From positions 45,587 to 109,586 of IMG/VR virus record IMGVR_UViG_3300047444_000783: DNA of 64,000 nt. One strand, 5' to 3'. Made by a program: the position numbers and the translations under genes. Below are positions 17,878-26,655 of this stretch, one piece after another (position 1 is the first letter of the stretch; every line of letters starts with the position of its first letter). The notes under the pieces are model-generated. The model did not search any database. It was not told the DNA's origin and saw nothing but the letters and a program-made list of their open reading frames with translations. This DNA comes from a virus.

Positions 17878-19370
17878 ACGTTTTTCAACTTCCAGTCAAT
17901 GCGCGCGAAATCTTCCTCGAGGAAGAGAATGCGTCCGCCCGGGCGGAGCACGCGCTTCAACTCCGCCTCCACCTTATTTAAGATCGCGGCAAACGAGGAC
18001 AGGCAGGCGATCGCGACCACGAGGTCAAACGCCCCATCTTGGAACGGCAGCGATGTGGCATGCGCTACCAGGAATTCGAGGTCGGGTAGCGATTCACGCG
18101 CCTTATCCACCAACTCTGGTATAAAGTCGGTACCGATGTAGCTTTTCGCAAGACGTGAAATCGGCCAACTCATTCGCCCCCATCCGCAGCCAACCTCAAG
18201 CACGTCCTTATCCCGCGCGTGCTCCTGCAGGATCGACATATGCTCTGCCGTGAATTCGTTGATCCGCGCCTGCGGGGTCGTCAGGAACGTCGACGCGTGA
18301 GCGCCGTGCTGCTTCACCCGCGTAGACCAGAACTCGAATGTCGATCTGGCCTCCAGGCCGGAGGCCTCGGTCCAGACGGATGGCGGCAAACCTTCCTCGC
18401 CGTACATGATCGGATCGCGAATCAGATCGCGGAAAGGCTTCGGCATGCACGATTGCTCAGATCCTAATGTGAATATCGGCTGGTAATGCTGCCTCATGAA
18501 AGTATTGATCGCGTCCAAGCTAAGACCTTTCTTCGGCAACTGCTCGAGTCCGCCGTGATTCTGCACGTACTTACGTACGCCGTCGATTCCGCCGACCGAC
18601 TCCCACCAGGCGTTCCCCTCGTCGCGTACTTTCTTGACCTCCGCGTCGTACTCCGGGTAGTCGTTCGACAGCACCTGATCTTCCTTCAGATTGAGCAACT
18701 TCACCGGAACCTTCGAATACATCGCGAATCGCCAGTCCGAGTACGCCGAGGCTTCCTGAATGTAGGCGCCCCATCCAGAGATCAAGCACCGGTCATCCGG
18801 CCCGGCACCGGGCGCACGCGGGAACTTCTCGAATAGCAGGCCGCGTTCTCTTATCATGGCCATGTTAATCAGGACTCCGGTGCCGAGGCAGGCCGGGTTG
18901 AAGTAGAGCGTATGCTCACCGAACGGATACTTTGGCATCGCCGCGTACCAATCCACAGCCTTTAGCCCGGGAGGGCGCAGGCAAGTGCCACTCACTGCGC
19001 CGATTGGGTTATATTTGCCCATCGTGCTTGTCATCACGTCCATCAGGTCCGCCAGCCAGTTATCCGGCAGGATCGTATCGTTATCACATTTGACAACATA
19101 CGGAGCGCCCGCATGCCTACGGAAGAACCAGTTCATGGCTGGAGCGAGGCCGACGTTTTTCGGACTAAAGTGGATATGCGGGCCTATCGCATTCCGCTGT
19201 TGACGCCAGGAGATTTCCTCCTTTAGCCACTCGACTGTCCCGTCGGTAGATCCGTTGTCCCAGATCACCAATTCGATCGGCAGGCCCGGGCTGTAGCAGA
19301 TAGATTCAAGCGCCTGCTTCGAGTACTCCAGCCGGTTGTAAGTCACAAACAGAACCGGTATCGGATTCAT
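17874..19370 (-). CDS. glycosyltransferase (GT2) fused to SAM methyltransferase
   Basis: A 498 aa two-domain protein. I start it at ATG 19368-19370 (overlapping the upstream stop) rather than four codons earlier. Residues 1-250 are a GT2 domain: VLFVTYNRLEY, VIWDNGSTDGTVEW and YVVKCDNDTILPDNWL, with the DND metal site. Residues from about 370 form a Methyltransf_11 domain: VLEVGCGWG (about 390), ATSLPFQDGAFDLVVAI and LKRVLRPGGRILFLEEDF. One polypeptide could add a sugar and then methylate the glycan, as in capping of O-antigen-like chains (inference). Confidence 0.8.
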   Translation of the reverse strand: MNPIPVLFVTYNRLEYSKQALESICYSPGLPIELVIWDNGSTDGTVEWLKEEISWRQQRNAIGPHIHFSPKNVGLAPAMNWFFRRHAGAPYVVKCDNDTILPDNWLADLMDVMTSTMGKYNPIGAVSGTCLRPPGLKAVDWYAAMPKYPFGEHTLYFNPACLGTGVLINMAMIRERGLLFEKFPRAPGAGPDDRCLISGWGAYIQEASAYSDWRFAMYSKVPVKLLNLKEDQVLSNDYPEYDAEVKKVRDEGNAWWESVGGIDGVRKYVQNHGGLEQLPKKGLSLDAINTFMRQHYQPIFTLGSEQSCMPKPFRDLIRDPIMYGEEGLPPSVWTEASGLEARSTFEFWSTRVKQHGAHASTFLTTPQARINEFTAEHMSILQEHARDKDVLEVGCGWGRMSWPISRLAKSYIGTDFIPELVDKARESLPDLEFLVAHATSLPFQDGAFDLVVAIACLSSFAAILNKVEAELKRVLRPGGRILFLEEDFARIDWKLKNV

Positions 19371-20356
19371 TCCCACCCCCACACTGTCTGCTTGATCTCT
19401 CGCGCCTGGACGGCCGCGGCCGGAAGATCGTACTGACTGACGCGCTTCATCGCCCGGTCACGGCAATCCTTATAGAAGTCGTCATCCCCCAGGAGTTGGC
19501 TAACCAACATGCGGATTCCGTCCGGATCGTATAGATCATCCAAATATAGATCAGGAAATAATTCCCGCTGTATATCCAATTCGACGTTCCCGACGCACGG
19601 GATCCCGAGCGCCGCGAATGCAATCTGGTCCCGGCCGGCAGCCGCCGCCGGCATCGGGTGCACGGCAATGTAGGCGCCGGAGATCGCGGCTAGCCATTCA
19701 TACCAGCCGCTGTGTGGGATTTCCTTTGCGATCCGCGTGTCGCACAGATACGGCATCTCGCGATTCTGCTCCTCGTAGCCGGTCGACCGGTCGTGATGCC
19801 AGAGCGGGTATCCCATGCCTTTACAGGCGAGCAGCCCGGTAAGACCGTTCGCACGGCTGTTGTAACTGGATCCGCAGAGGATCGCTCGCTGCTTCTCCGC
19901 CGGATCGATCGACAGCCTGTGCAGTCCACCCAGGTCCAGACAGGTGCGCCACCGTATGGCCGTCCCTTTGCGGCAAAACTGCCCCCATAGCCGAACATCC
20001 CGCTCGTTGTGCGTCAAGAACAGGTGAACCTTGCCAAGTAGTTCGATGAAATCCCTCTGTTCTTCCCACGACCGACCCATCGGCCACGAGGTCTCGGCTT
20101 CCTGGAAGAGCACGACACGCTTGCCGGCATCGGCTAGACGGTGAGCGACGTCCATCCACCGCGATTCGAAAGACTCTCTGATCTTGAACATTGTGACAAA
20201 GATCGCATCGAACTCCATCAGGCGGTCGTACGCGAGCGGGCTAATATGCTCGGTCGCCCCGAACGCGCGCGCGGCAATCTGATCGTTGCAGTTGGGGCTG
20301 CACATCCGATCGATCGGGGCGGTCGTCAGGCGGACGCTCGTGCTACACCACTTCAT
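19367..20356 (-). CDS. glycosyltransferase-like protein (GT-B)
   Basis: A 329 aa protein. The C-terminal part has GAYIAVHPMPAAAAGRDQIAFAALGIPCVGN and a DPDGIRMLVSQLL segment, the arrangement of donor-binding site and C-terminal helix in GT4-like enzymes, though the usual E-x7-E signature is altered (A-x-x-GRDQ). The N-terminal half has a Rossmann-like strand (DAIFVTMFKI). It is flanked by 4-base overlaps within the sugar cassette. Confidence 0.6.
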   Translation of the reverse strand: MKWCSTSVRLTTAPIDRMCSPNCNDQIAARAFGATEHISPLAYDRLMEFDAIFVTMFKIRESFESRWMDVAHRLADAGKRVVLFQEAETSWPMGRSWEEQRDFIELLGKVHLFLTHNERDVRLWGQFCRKGTAIRWRTCLDLGGLHRLSIDPAEKQRAILCGSSYNSRANGLTGLLACKGMGYPLWHHDRSTGYEEQNREMPYLCDTRIAKEIPHSGWYEWLAAISGAYIAVHPMPAAAAGRDQIAFAALGIPCVGNVELDIQRELFPDLYLDDLYDPDGIRMLVSQLLGDDDFYKDCRDRAMKRVSQYDLPAAAVQAREIKQTVWGWE

Positions 20357-20763
20357 GCTTCTCTCTTTGTGAATTTAGCAGACCGCCACATTTCAGCCGC
20401 GCTCAGCATCTCGCCAACGCCGACCTCCTCCGTGGAGTACGAATACGTCAGCTTGACTTTCACGATTCGCGTCTGGACGCACAACGCATGGAACGGCAGT
20501 TCTCCGGAACTCGGTTCGGACATAAACCAGGTGGCCCGCGCAAGCGCGGCCTCGTAGTTGAGCAACTGGAGTTCATCGGCGATACGGCTATAGGTGAGCG
20601 TCTTGATGCCGATCGGACTCTCCGGGAAATAAACTCGACGCCATTGGCCGTCAAGAATCATGCCGCAGTGGACTTCAGGCGAAATGTAACTAGTGCGGGC
20701 CTCAACAATATAGAGATCCTGCGCCCCAGATGCGGCGCCGTAGGTTTTGCCTTCGTTTGTCAT
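20353..20763 (-). CDS. hypothetical protein
   Basis: A 136 aa soluble protein of mixed alpha/beta composition. The middle (RIADELQLLNYEAALARATWF) is helical and the end is basic. It overlaps both neighbours by 4 bases. No family recognised. Confidence 0.6.
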   Translation of the reverse strand: MTNEGKTYGAASGAQDLYIVEARTSYISPEVHCGMILDGQWRRVYFPESPIGIKTLTYSRIADELQLLNYEAALARATWFMSEPSSGELPFHALCVQTRIVKVKLTYSYSTEEVGVGEMLSAAEMWRSAKFTKREA

Positions 20764-21194
20764 AAATCTAAATTCTCCGCATTCGGGTCCGAAATGATTG
20801 ACTGCATGAGTTCCTTAACTTCATCAACCGCCTTCAGGCCGGACGTCTCATTGGGCGAGAAGTGAATGATGTACGTGCGATTCTCGCCGGTCACGCCGAT
20901 CACGAGGATGGTCTCGACGCCGAGCGTCGGGCCGAGCATGCCCTTCAGGAGCGCCCCCAGCGCGTCCCGGTCGGCCTCGAGCGCGAGGTCCAAGGCGGGC
21001 CGCGGTTCAATCAGCCGGTTCATCGCCGTGTCGATCGACTCGTCCCGCTTCTTCATATCCATCGCCTGCAGGATGTACGACATCATCAGGAATCCGCCGG
21101 GAATCAACTGGGGCTTATCCTTGTGATAGTCGTTGATGAACTGGTGGCCCGCGTTGTTCAGGACAATCGCGAGTTCGGGCATCGTCAGAATCAT
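20760..21194 (-). CDS. hypothetical protein
   Basis: A 144 aa acidic, mostly helical protein with a beta hairpin (VETILVIGVTGENRTYIIHF). It overlaps neighbours by 4 bases on both sides. No family recognised. Confidence 0.6.
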   Translation of the reverse strand: MILTMPELAIVLNNAGHQFINDYHKDKPQLIPGGFLMMSYILQAMDMKKRDESIDTAMNRLIEPRPALDLALEADRDALGALLKGMLGPTLGVETILVIGVTGENRTYIIHFSPNETSGLKAVDEVKELMQSIISDPNAENLDL

Positions 21195-21454
21195 TCAACT
21201 ACCCAGCCGAGCGAGAGTCGTTCCCTTAATCGAGGCAGGTTTATGGGAATGCACCGAGTCTCCTCGATTTCCATCCGATGGAGTTTCGCCAGACAGATAA
21301 ACGGCTCGCCCCAGGCGTTTGACACCATTCCGACTGGACATAGATGCTGCGCACATACGCGCAAGTCAAATTCGCTCGCGATCTCGCCGGTCGGTGGACT
21401 AACGGTTCTCTTTGGCATGCGCCGCTCCGCCCATTCCACTTGGTCTGGATTCAT
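21191..21454 (-). CDS. hypothetical protein
   Basis: An 87 aa protein with three cysteines (RVCAQHLCPVG, FICLAK). It overlaps the CgeB-like glycosyltransferase gene and the next gene by 4 bases. No family recognised. Confidence 0.55.
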   Translation of the reverse strand: MNPDQVEWAERRMPKRTVSPPTGEIASEFDLRVCAQHLCPVGMVSNAWGEPFICLAKLHRMEIEETRCIPINLPRLRERLSLGWVVE

Positions 21455-22377
21455 AACTTCTCCAACTCTTCGGTCATCCGCTGGATTCGCCGATCGTACG
21501 TATGCTCCCGATGGACCAGCCGCTGTCCCTCGACCGCGATCGCGCGGCGCTCGGCCTCGCGCGGGAGGTAGTACTCGATCAGCTTATGCAGCCCCTCAAA
21601 GTCGTGCCACCATACAAGATGTCGGTGATTCTCGAATTCATTCTCGAGGCCTGGCACGTACGCCGCCAGGAAGAATCCGCCGCACGCGAGCGTCAGATAC
21701 ACGCGGTCCGACCAGTAGCCAGGGACATTGTTGACGAAGTTATCGCCGATCACGATCTTGGACAGGTGGCAGACGGCCGCGAACTCGTTACCCCATAACT
21801 GGTGCCCAGGTTCGCCCCACTTCCGGAAGCCCTTATATCGTGCAAGTTCGTCGAACAGGCTTTGCCGGCGCTGCGTGTACGAACTCCCGATGAACGCCAG
21901 ATCGACGCCGTATGTCGACAGACCGTAGCGTATCGGCCTGAAGTCCGCCCGCGGGAGACCGTGCAGGCCCGGCACACACCCCTGGTGGAGTTCGACGCGG
22001 TTGATCCCGTGGAACGCATAGAACTTGTCGGCGTCCGTACCGTCCGTCTGAAAGGAGATATCGGCCTCGGTCGCCAGCGGCATGAACCATTCCCAGTTCT
22101 GCGGGTGCGCCATCCAGTCGAACGACCAGAGGGCGACCTTCATTCGCGTGTGCGCGCGCAGGCTTCGTAGATTTTCAGGTTGGACTTCCGGGGCCTTGGA
22201 GATCAGGAGATAGTCGGCACCGTACTTGTTCGCGATCTCGATGACCGGCTCTTCCTTGAACTCCCGGCGCCGCTGGATCCGCAGGCAGTGATGCCCATTG
22301 CGATCCAGCGCATCGGCGATCCAGTTTTCACAGTAGCCGAAATGTTGGAAGTCGCCATAATAAAGGAAGGTCGCCAT
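21451..22377 (-). CDS. CgeB-like glycosyltransferase (Glyco_trans_1_2)
   Basis: A 308 aa protein. The C-terminal part (WSDRVYLTLACGGFFLAAYV, then HLVWWHDFEGLHKLIEYYL and HREHTYDRRIQRM) has the order and residues of the Glyco_trans_1_2 domain found in CgeB spore-maturation proteins and phage homologues. The N-terminus is a Rossmann-like half (FLYYGDFQHFGYCENWIADAL). It is the first gene of the sugar cassette on the minus strand and has no ribosome binding site. A promoter-like sequence places the RNA start at or next to the ATG, so the message may be leaderless. Confidence 0.75.
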   Translation of the reverse strand: MATFLYYGDFQHFGYCENWIADALDRNGHHCLRIQRRREFKEEPVIEIANKYGADYLLISKAPEVQPENLRSLRAHTRMKVALWSFDWMAHPQNWEWFMPLATEADISFQTDGTDADKFYAFHGINRVELHQGCVPGLHGLPRADFRPIRYGLSTYGVDLAFIGSSYTQRRQSLFDELARYKGFRKWGEPGHQLWGNEFAAVCHLSKIVIGDNFVNNVPGYWSDRVYLTLACGGFFLAAYVPGLENEFENHRHLVWWHDFEGLHKLIEYYLPREAERRAIAVEGQRLVHREHTYDRRIQRMTEELEKL

Positions 22378-22386
22378 CGAGCAATG

Positions 22387-22415
22387 GTTTTACGCGAAAC
22401 CTATCGTAGAGTCAA
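22387..22415 (-). promoter_or_regulatory. candidate sigma70-type promoter of the sugar cassette
   Basis: On the minus strand TTGACT (22415-22410), a 17-base spacer and TAAAAC (22392-22387) precede the CgeB-like gene. The predicted RNA start is about 22380, next to the ATG at 22377, consistent with a leaderless message. It follows a terminator directly. Confidence 0.35.
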
Positions 22416-22445
22416 TTTAATTTCTTAAAGCAGAATAAACGGGCG

Positions 22446-22485
22446 AGAAAATAGCCAGCGGTCGCGTTCTCACCTACCGCTGGCT
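22446..22485 (-). terminator. intrinsic terminator after the capsid genes
   Basis: A perfect 10-bp stem (AGCCAGCGGT / ACCGCTGGCT) with a 13-base loop is followed on the minus strand by ATTTTCT. It lies 4 bases after the stop of the gene at 22490 and separates the capsid transcription unit from the sugar cassette. Confidence 0.75.
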
Positions 22486-22489
22486 GTCT

Positions 22490-22735
22490 TTAGTGGTTGT
22501 CTGCGTAGACGACGAGATTGCCGGTTAACGTACCACCGCTCTGAAGGGTAATCGTCTTTCCTGAGATCGTCACCCCTGACGATGCGTTGGTCGTTGGCGT
22601 GAATTCCGCGTTGATAACCGCCGCGTATTCACTCACGAACGTATCACCATTGCCCCATGTCACGTTCGTAATCTCGATCGCCGTACGACCGAAAACGTCG
22701 ACATACCGGTCCGCATTTTCGACTGCTGCTGGCAT
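22490..22735 (-). CDS. small virion-associated protein (inferred)
   Basis: An 81 aa beta-rich protein (VTISGKTITLQSGGTLTGNL) with a strong binding site (AAGGAG, 8 bases before ATG). It follows the capsid gene and the 186 aa protein, and lies just before the terminator. Position and composition suggest a capsid decoration or trimerising protein. No family recognised. Confidence 0.55.
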   Translation of the reverse strand: MPAAVENADRYVDVFGRTAIEITNVTWGNGDTFVSEYAAVINAEFTPTTNASSGVTISGKTITLQSGGTLTGNLVVYADNH

Positions 22736-22761
22736 AGATTGTTCTCCTTTCTTTTAAGAGT

Positions 22762-22797
22762 GTAAGAGCGGCCCGGTTGCCCGGGCCGGATTCTTAC
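22762..22797. other. strong hairpin between capsid-region genes
   Basis: The arms GTAAGA...TCTTAC enclose an 8-bp GC stem (CGGCCCGG / CCGGGCCG, loop TTGC). It overlaps the stop of the gene at 22794. No clear T-run follows on the minus strand, so it may be an RNA-processing or weak termination site. Confidence 0.5.
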
Positions 22798-23354
22798 CAA
22801 TCCATGTTCATTAACAGCGCCGGGACCTGACCGGCGACACACGCACCGACGACGCGAGCCGCCGGAACGTTCGTGACCGTCGATCCGTCCGCGATAACGG
22901 CGAACTGGTTGTCCGTCGTCGACCCGATCAGGATGTTCGACTGGGCCGTGACGCCGGTACCGACGCACTGCGCGACTCCGCCTACCTGAACCCACGTATA
23001 GAACGCGACGAGCGGTAGCGTGATCGTGAACGGACCCATGACGCCCTGAACCTGCAGGGAACTCGTCGCACCCGTACCATCGTAGTCGGTTGCGAGAGTG
23101 ATGACCGGCACGGTCGTGCCCGGTACTCCGCCTGGCGTAAACGTCAGTGCGTACAGCGGGGCGCCTGCGACAGGAACGACCGTCACGTCGATTTTCACGT
23201 ACCGGATGACGATGTTTCCGTAGCGGACTTTACCGCCGATTGGGTTCTTCGGCGTCAGGTCGGCCTGGTTGTACCAACCCAATGGGCTGATCTGCGGCTG
23301 GGCAATCGCAATATTGCCGTACGTTCCGCCGGGGACTAGACTTGGCTGTGTCAT
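22794..23354 (-). CDS. capsid-associated protein, probable decoration protein
   Basis: A 186 aa protein of mostly beta structure without membrane segments (YGNIVIRYVKIDVTVVPV, VQGVMGPFTITLPLVAF). It starts 16 bases downstream of the capsid stop. Proteins of this size and position are commonly head decoration or head-fibre proteins. The assignment rests on context only. Confidence 0.55.
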   Translation of the reverse strand: MTQPSLVPGGTYGNIAIAQPQISPLGWYNQADLTPKNPIGGKVRYGNIVIRYVKIDVTVVPVAGAPLYALTFTPGGVPGTTVPVITLATDYDGTGATSSLQVQGVMGPFTITLPLVAFYTWVQVGGVAQCVGTGVTAQSNILIGSTTDNQFAVIADGSTVTNVPAARVVGACVAGQVPALLMNMDW

Positions 23355-23369
23355 TGTTTTATCCTCCCC

Positions 23370-24356
23370 TTAGCTCAGCGTTGGGATGTTGGTAAGACGG
23401 AAGTTGTACCGTGGGTTCGCCACGATAATATTTCCGGCCCAGAGGTACTGACCACTTCGGTCATCCGAATTGTAGATTTCCTTGAAGCCGGTGAACCCAA
23501 ACTGGTACCGCTTCAGGGTCGAAGTGAAGAACATCAGGTTCTCCTGCTTCGTGTTCATTCCGTACATGCTGCCGGCAGGGGAATACTGGTCGACAACAAC
23601 CTGGGCGCCAATGAAATTGAACGAGCGGAAGCCGGCTTTCGCCACATCCGAGGACTCCTCGTTGAACCGCTGCATCGGCTGCAGTTTGTTGAAGAACCAG
23701 TTCCACGAGTTCTGATCCGATACCAGCATGTCCACATGCTGCACACCGAACCAGCAACTACCCATCGCGAGTTCGACCGCCTTCAGGGAGAAGCCGCTCG
23801 AGAGCGATGCTACGTATCCGTTGGCACCCTGGTTGTTCGTGCCGTTCGATACGCCGAGGTCCGTGCGGGTGATACCGCCGACCGTCGTGAAGAGGGATCC
23901 GTTGTCGAACCACTGATTGAAGCCGTCGACGGATTTCGTGCTGCTGCTCGTACCGAGACCGTCCAAATACATGTCGGTCGCGATCAGCTTCGCCATCTTG
24001 CCAGCCGCGTTGGCCAATTTGCTGCCAACGAACGGGACGGCCTGCATCGGTCCGCGTGCCAGAACGTCGTCCGTGCCGTAGAGCGACACGTTGACGTAAT
24101 AGAACTTCGGATCGACAGCGAATGCTGTGTCAGTCTGAACGTAATCCGTATTGAAGGTTTCCCCGCGTCCGAACGGTCCGCCGTTCAACTCCGCGTAGCC
24201 GATGTTCTGGCGAATTTTGATGCCACCATCGAACTGCTGGCCGTTGTTCGTGCGAATACGAACGAAGACGGGAGAACTCTTGTATACGACGTCCGCTACA
24301 GTGGGGATGATTTTGTCCTGAACTTTTCCGTTCAAGTCTTCCCACGTTAACGCCAT
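23370..24356 (-). CDS. major capsid protein
   Basis: A 328 aa protein. It directly follows the coiled-coil scaffold gene and has one of the strongest ribosome binding sites in the window (AAAGGAG, 8 bases before ATG), as expected for the most abundant virion protein. Segments such as GKMAKLIATDMYLDGLG (spine-helix-like), VDMLVSDQNSWNWFFNKL and YLWAGNIIVANPRYNFRL resemble HK97-fold phage capsid proteins. No protease domain is visible nearby, so maturation may not need cleavage. The fold is inferred, the position is strong. Confidence 0.8.
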   Translation of the reverse strand: MALTWEDLNGKVQDKIIPTVADVVYKSSPVFVRIRTNNGQQFDGGIKIRQNIGYAELNGGPFGRGETFNTDYVQTDTAFAVDPKFYYVNVSLYGTDDVLARGPMQAVPFVGSKLANAAGKMAKLIATDMYLDGLGTSSSTKSVDGFNQWFDNGSLFTTVGGITRTDLGVSNGTNNQGANGYVASLSSGFSLKAVELAMGSCWFGVQHVDMLVSDQNSWNWFFNKLQPMQRFNEESSDVAKAGFRSFNFIGAQVVVDQYSPAGSMYGMNTKQENLMFFTSTLKRYQFGFTGFKEIYNSDDRSGQYLWAGNIIVANPRYNFRLTNIPTLS

Positions 24357-24482
24357 AACTTAGTCTCCTTTGAAAAATTTGGGTCTGTCCATGTGACCAC
24401 TGTCGCTAAATCGACGGTCTGACTGACCTTCCGGGCTGGCCGGCCTCGGTTACGGTCGCAAACTAAGTCGTGGCGTTGGTCG

Positions 24483-25364
24483 TTAAAATTTGCCCTCGTT
24501 GACAAGTTCCTGGCCGGCCGCAGCCGCCGCTTCCTGCCACGTGGCGTATCCTTTGTCACCCGTGCCGCCGCTCGTGCGGTTGCGCTCCTGCTCCAGCCGT
24601 AACTCGAGCGGTCCGCGTCCTGGCGCTCCTGGACCACCCGGTCCGCCGCCGCCTGGCACGTTCTGATTCGTGTTGTGCTTTTCAGCCCATTCCTTTTCCC
24701 ACTGAGCGCGCTCGAGTTTCTTGAGTTCGTCCGCGTTCTTGGCCGTGTAGGCTTCGGATAGATCGAGGTTCTTACCGAGAGCCGCCTGATCGTTCGTGAA
24801 CTTGATCAACTCGGTGATCTCGGCCTTCGTCATGCGCTTGCCGAACTTCTCGATGTGGCTGGCCTGGATTTCGTTGATCGTCAGGATCTGGTCGCCGATA
24901 AATCCAATCCCGTCCTGCCATTTCTTATTCAACTCGTCTGGCGTCACGACGCTCTTCAGCCGCTCCTGGAGACCAGTGATGCCGGCGCTGAGTTTCGCGA
25001 TTTCCTTGGATACCGCATCCTCTTCAGCGGGCGTCCGCTCGCCACCGCGGCCCGATCCGCCAGCGGCTTCGAGTTCGGCGATTCGTGCCTGGGCTGCCGT
25101 GACCGCGTCATTCGCCTTCTTGACTTCGTCTTTCCATGCGGTGACAGCGGCATTCGATTTGTCGTAAAAGTCTTTGTTCTTGACGTCCCAATCGGCTTTC
25201 TCAGCCTTCAGGGCATTCGCCTGGCGGGTGTAATCTTCGCGCGACATCCACAGATTCTGAACATCGGCCGGCGCGTCCTCGAGCGTGGCAATCAGGTTCG
25301 CTCGGTACTTCTCGTCCATCTGCGTCTTTTCAAGCTGCTCTTTGAGTTTCGGATTAATTGGCAT
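24483..25364 (-). CDS. capsid scaffolding protein
   Basis: A 293 aa, highly charged protein. Residues about 40-150 form a long coiled coil (WKDEVKKANDAVTAAQARIA), followed by helices to about 225. A Gly/Pro-rich linker and a basic tail (RGPLELRLEQERNRTSG) close it. This architecture directly upstream of the capsid gene is typical of phage scaffolds. The predicted capsid-binding tail is C-terminal. Confidence 0.8.
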   Translation of the reverse strand: MPINPKLKEQLEKTQMDEKYRANLIATLEDAPADVQNLWMSREDYTRQANALKAEKADWDVKNKDFYDKSNAAVTAWKDEVKKANDAVTAAQARIAELEAAGGSGRGGERTPAEEDAVSKEIAKLSAGITGLQERLKSVVTPDELNKKWQDGIGFIGDQILTINEIQASHIEKFGKRMTKAEITELIKFTNDQAALGKNLDLSEAYTAKNADELKKLERAQWEKEWAEKHNTNQNVPGGGGPGGPGAPGRGPLELRLEQERNRTSGGTGDKGYATWQEAAAAAGQELVNEGKF

Positions 25365-25530
25365 GGTCCCTCGCTTCCGGATCCTTCGCGGCCATCTCTG
25401 GCTAAGCGCTACGGACTAACGGCTACGCGTTTAATAAATTAAATTAACGTTTGACCGTCGTAAGGGAGGGTGTTAGGCTGGGGTTCTACTATCGTTCCCT
25501 GGCCGATCGCTCCCACGCGGTCGCCACTGA

Positions 25531-25560
25531 AAGCGGTCGGCCCGGCAAGGTCGGCCGCTT
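25531..25560. other. terminator-like hairpin upstream of the scaffold gene
   Basis: A 12-bp stem with two G-U pairs (AAGCGGTCGGCC / GGTCGGCCGCTT, loop CGGCAA). A T-rich tract (TTCTTTCT) follows on the plus strand; on the minus strand only TCAG follows. It separates the gene at 25592 from the scaffold-capsid unit. Confidence 0.5.
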
Positions 25561-25571
25561 TTCTTTCTACA

Positions 25572-25597
25572 ACTTTAGGCTAATCGGTCTGTCAAGA
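25572..25597 (-). promoter_or_regulatory. 26-base conserved motif at a stop codon (copy 1)
   Basis: On the minus strand this reads TCTTGACAGA then CCGATTAGCCTAAAGT. It is 22/26 identical to the element at 40648-40673. Both begin inside the last codons of the preceding gene, so that TTGACA overlaps the TGA stop. TTGACA looks like a -35 box but no -10 box lies 16-18 bases away. Copy 1 precedes the scaffold-capsid unit. Confidence 0.5.
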
Positions 25598-25786
25598 GCG
25601 GTTCCAAATCTCTGTCAAATCCTGCTTGACGCTCAGGTATGTGGGTGTGATTTTGAGGCGTTGGAGTTGCGTGAACGACAGGATGTACGAGCCGTTCCCG
25701 ACGATGATGCTCGTCAGACCGCCGGATGACGAGTTCGGGGTCGTGTCACCGAAATAGGTCTGACCGAAATAGAAGGCGCCGAACAT
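25592..25786 (-). CDS. small tail-associated protein (inferred)
   Basis: A 64 aa protein starting MFGAFYFGQTYFGD, an opening seen in small phage tail or baseplate proteins, followed by a short beta segment. It starts right after the stop of the GT8-like gene. Its last codons contain the 26-base motif. Function unknown. Confidence 0.5.
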   Translation of the reverse strand: MFGAFYFGQTYFGDTTPNSSSGGLTSIIVGNGSYILSFTQLQRLKITPTYLSVKQDLTEIWNRS

Positions 25787-26515
25787 TTACATACACTCCG
25801 ATGGGCACTCTCTGTGGGCGCGCCACTCATCCGCGTACGGCGCGTCCTCATATCCAATGACGTCCGGCACCCCTTCGGTGTAGTGGACGATCGCCGGGTC
25901 GAGATCGGGCGACGAATGGCCGGCCAGCCAGTTCCACTCCTCCGGCAGCCGTCCGATCTGGCTGTCATCCAACCAGCAGAACCGATGGAGGTCGCGGCCT
26001 GGCAGACTGTTCAGCGCCGTCAGCGTCAGCTTCTGGTGCGCCGGATGCTCGAGATTCCAGAGCATCACCGAACTCCAGTTCTTACGCGCGTACGGCAGTT
26101 GAGGGTCTCCGTCCTTCTTCGTAGGCGTCTGCGGTGTGTAATCGTGCTGGACTACCATCACCGCGTACTGTGGATGCGCCAGTTTGACCAACTCCGCAAT
26201 CCCGCGACGGAAGAGCACGTCACCATCGGTAAAGAGCGCCCAGCCCTTGGCCGGCAGCATCTGTGGTATGAAAAACCGTGCGATCGCATGGTCGGTCGAC
26301 ATCGGCGCATCCGATACGACATCCCAGAGGCGGCCGGACCGTAAAGCCTCGGCCTGCCGCATGACCGTCCGGCGCCAATAAAGGCTTGGGATCATCCGGT
26401 AGTAAAGCGGCTGCACGTCGACCGGCAGTTGCGTGGTGTACAGCAGCGAGTCCTTCGCAACCCTCCAGGCTTCCCGCTCGTGCGCGCTGTATCCGATAAA
26501 GACCGGGAAACTCAT
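25787..26515 (-). CDS. GT8-like glycosyltransferase
   Basis: A 242 aa protein. WALFTDGDVLFRRGI (about residues 92-106) holds the DGD metal motif of GT-A enzymes of the GT8 or capsular-polysaccharide type. RFCWLDDSQIGRLPEEWNWL and the final HYTEGVPD match the second half of the active site in those families. It is separated from the main sugar cassette by the capsid genes but lies next to the DUF115-methyltransferase fusion. Confidence 0.7.
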   Translation of the reverse strand: MSFPVFIGYSAHEREAWRVAKDSLLYTTQLPVDVQPLYYRMIPSLYWRRTVMRQAEALRSGRLWDVVSDAPMSTDHAIARFFIPQMLPAKGWALFTDGDVLFRRGIAELVKLAHPQYAVMVVQHDYTPQTPTKKDGDPQLPYARKNWSSVMLWNLEHPAHQKLTLTALNSLPGRDLHRFCWLDDSQIGRLPEEWNWLAGHSSPDLDPAIVHYTEGVPDVIGYEDAPYADEWRAHRECPSECM

Positions 26516-26655
26516 TCCGTCGGCTTGGCTTTGAGTGCCGCCCGGGCTGCCTTTAATTCGCCGAGATGACCTGTCTTAGCCAGGATGTCCGATCGAAGCG
26601 CATTGATCAGGTCGTTCAATTTTGCGAGTTCAGCCTGCTTTTCGTCTGCTGTCAT
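26512..26655 (-). CDS. 47 aa coiled-coil protein
   Basis: The start is set at ATG 26653-26655 (MTADEKQAELAKLNDLINAL). It overlaps the end of the upstream gene by 26 bases and its stop overlaps the GT8-like start. It is wholly helical with heptad spacing of Leu and Ala. Function unknown. Confidence 0.5.
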   Translation of the reverse strand: MTADEKQAELAKLNDLINALRSDILAKTGHLGELKAARAALKAKPTE

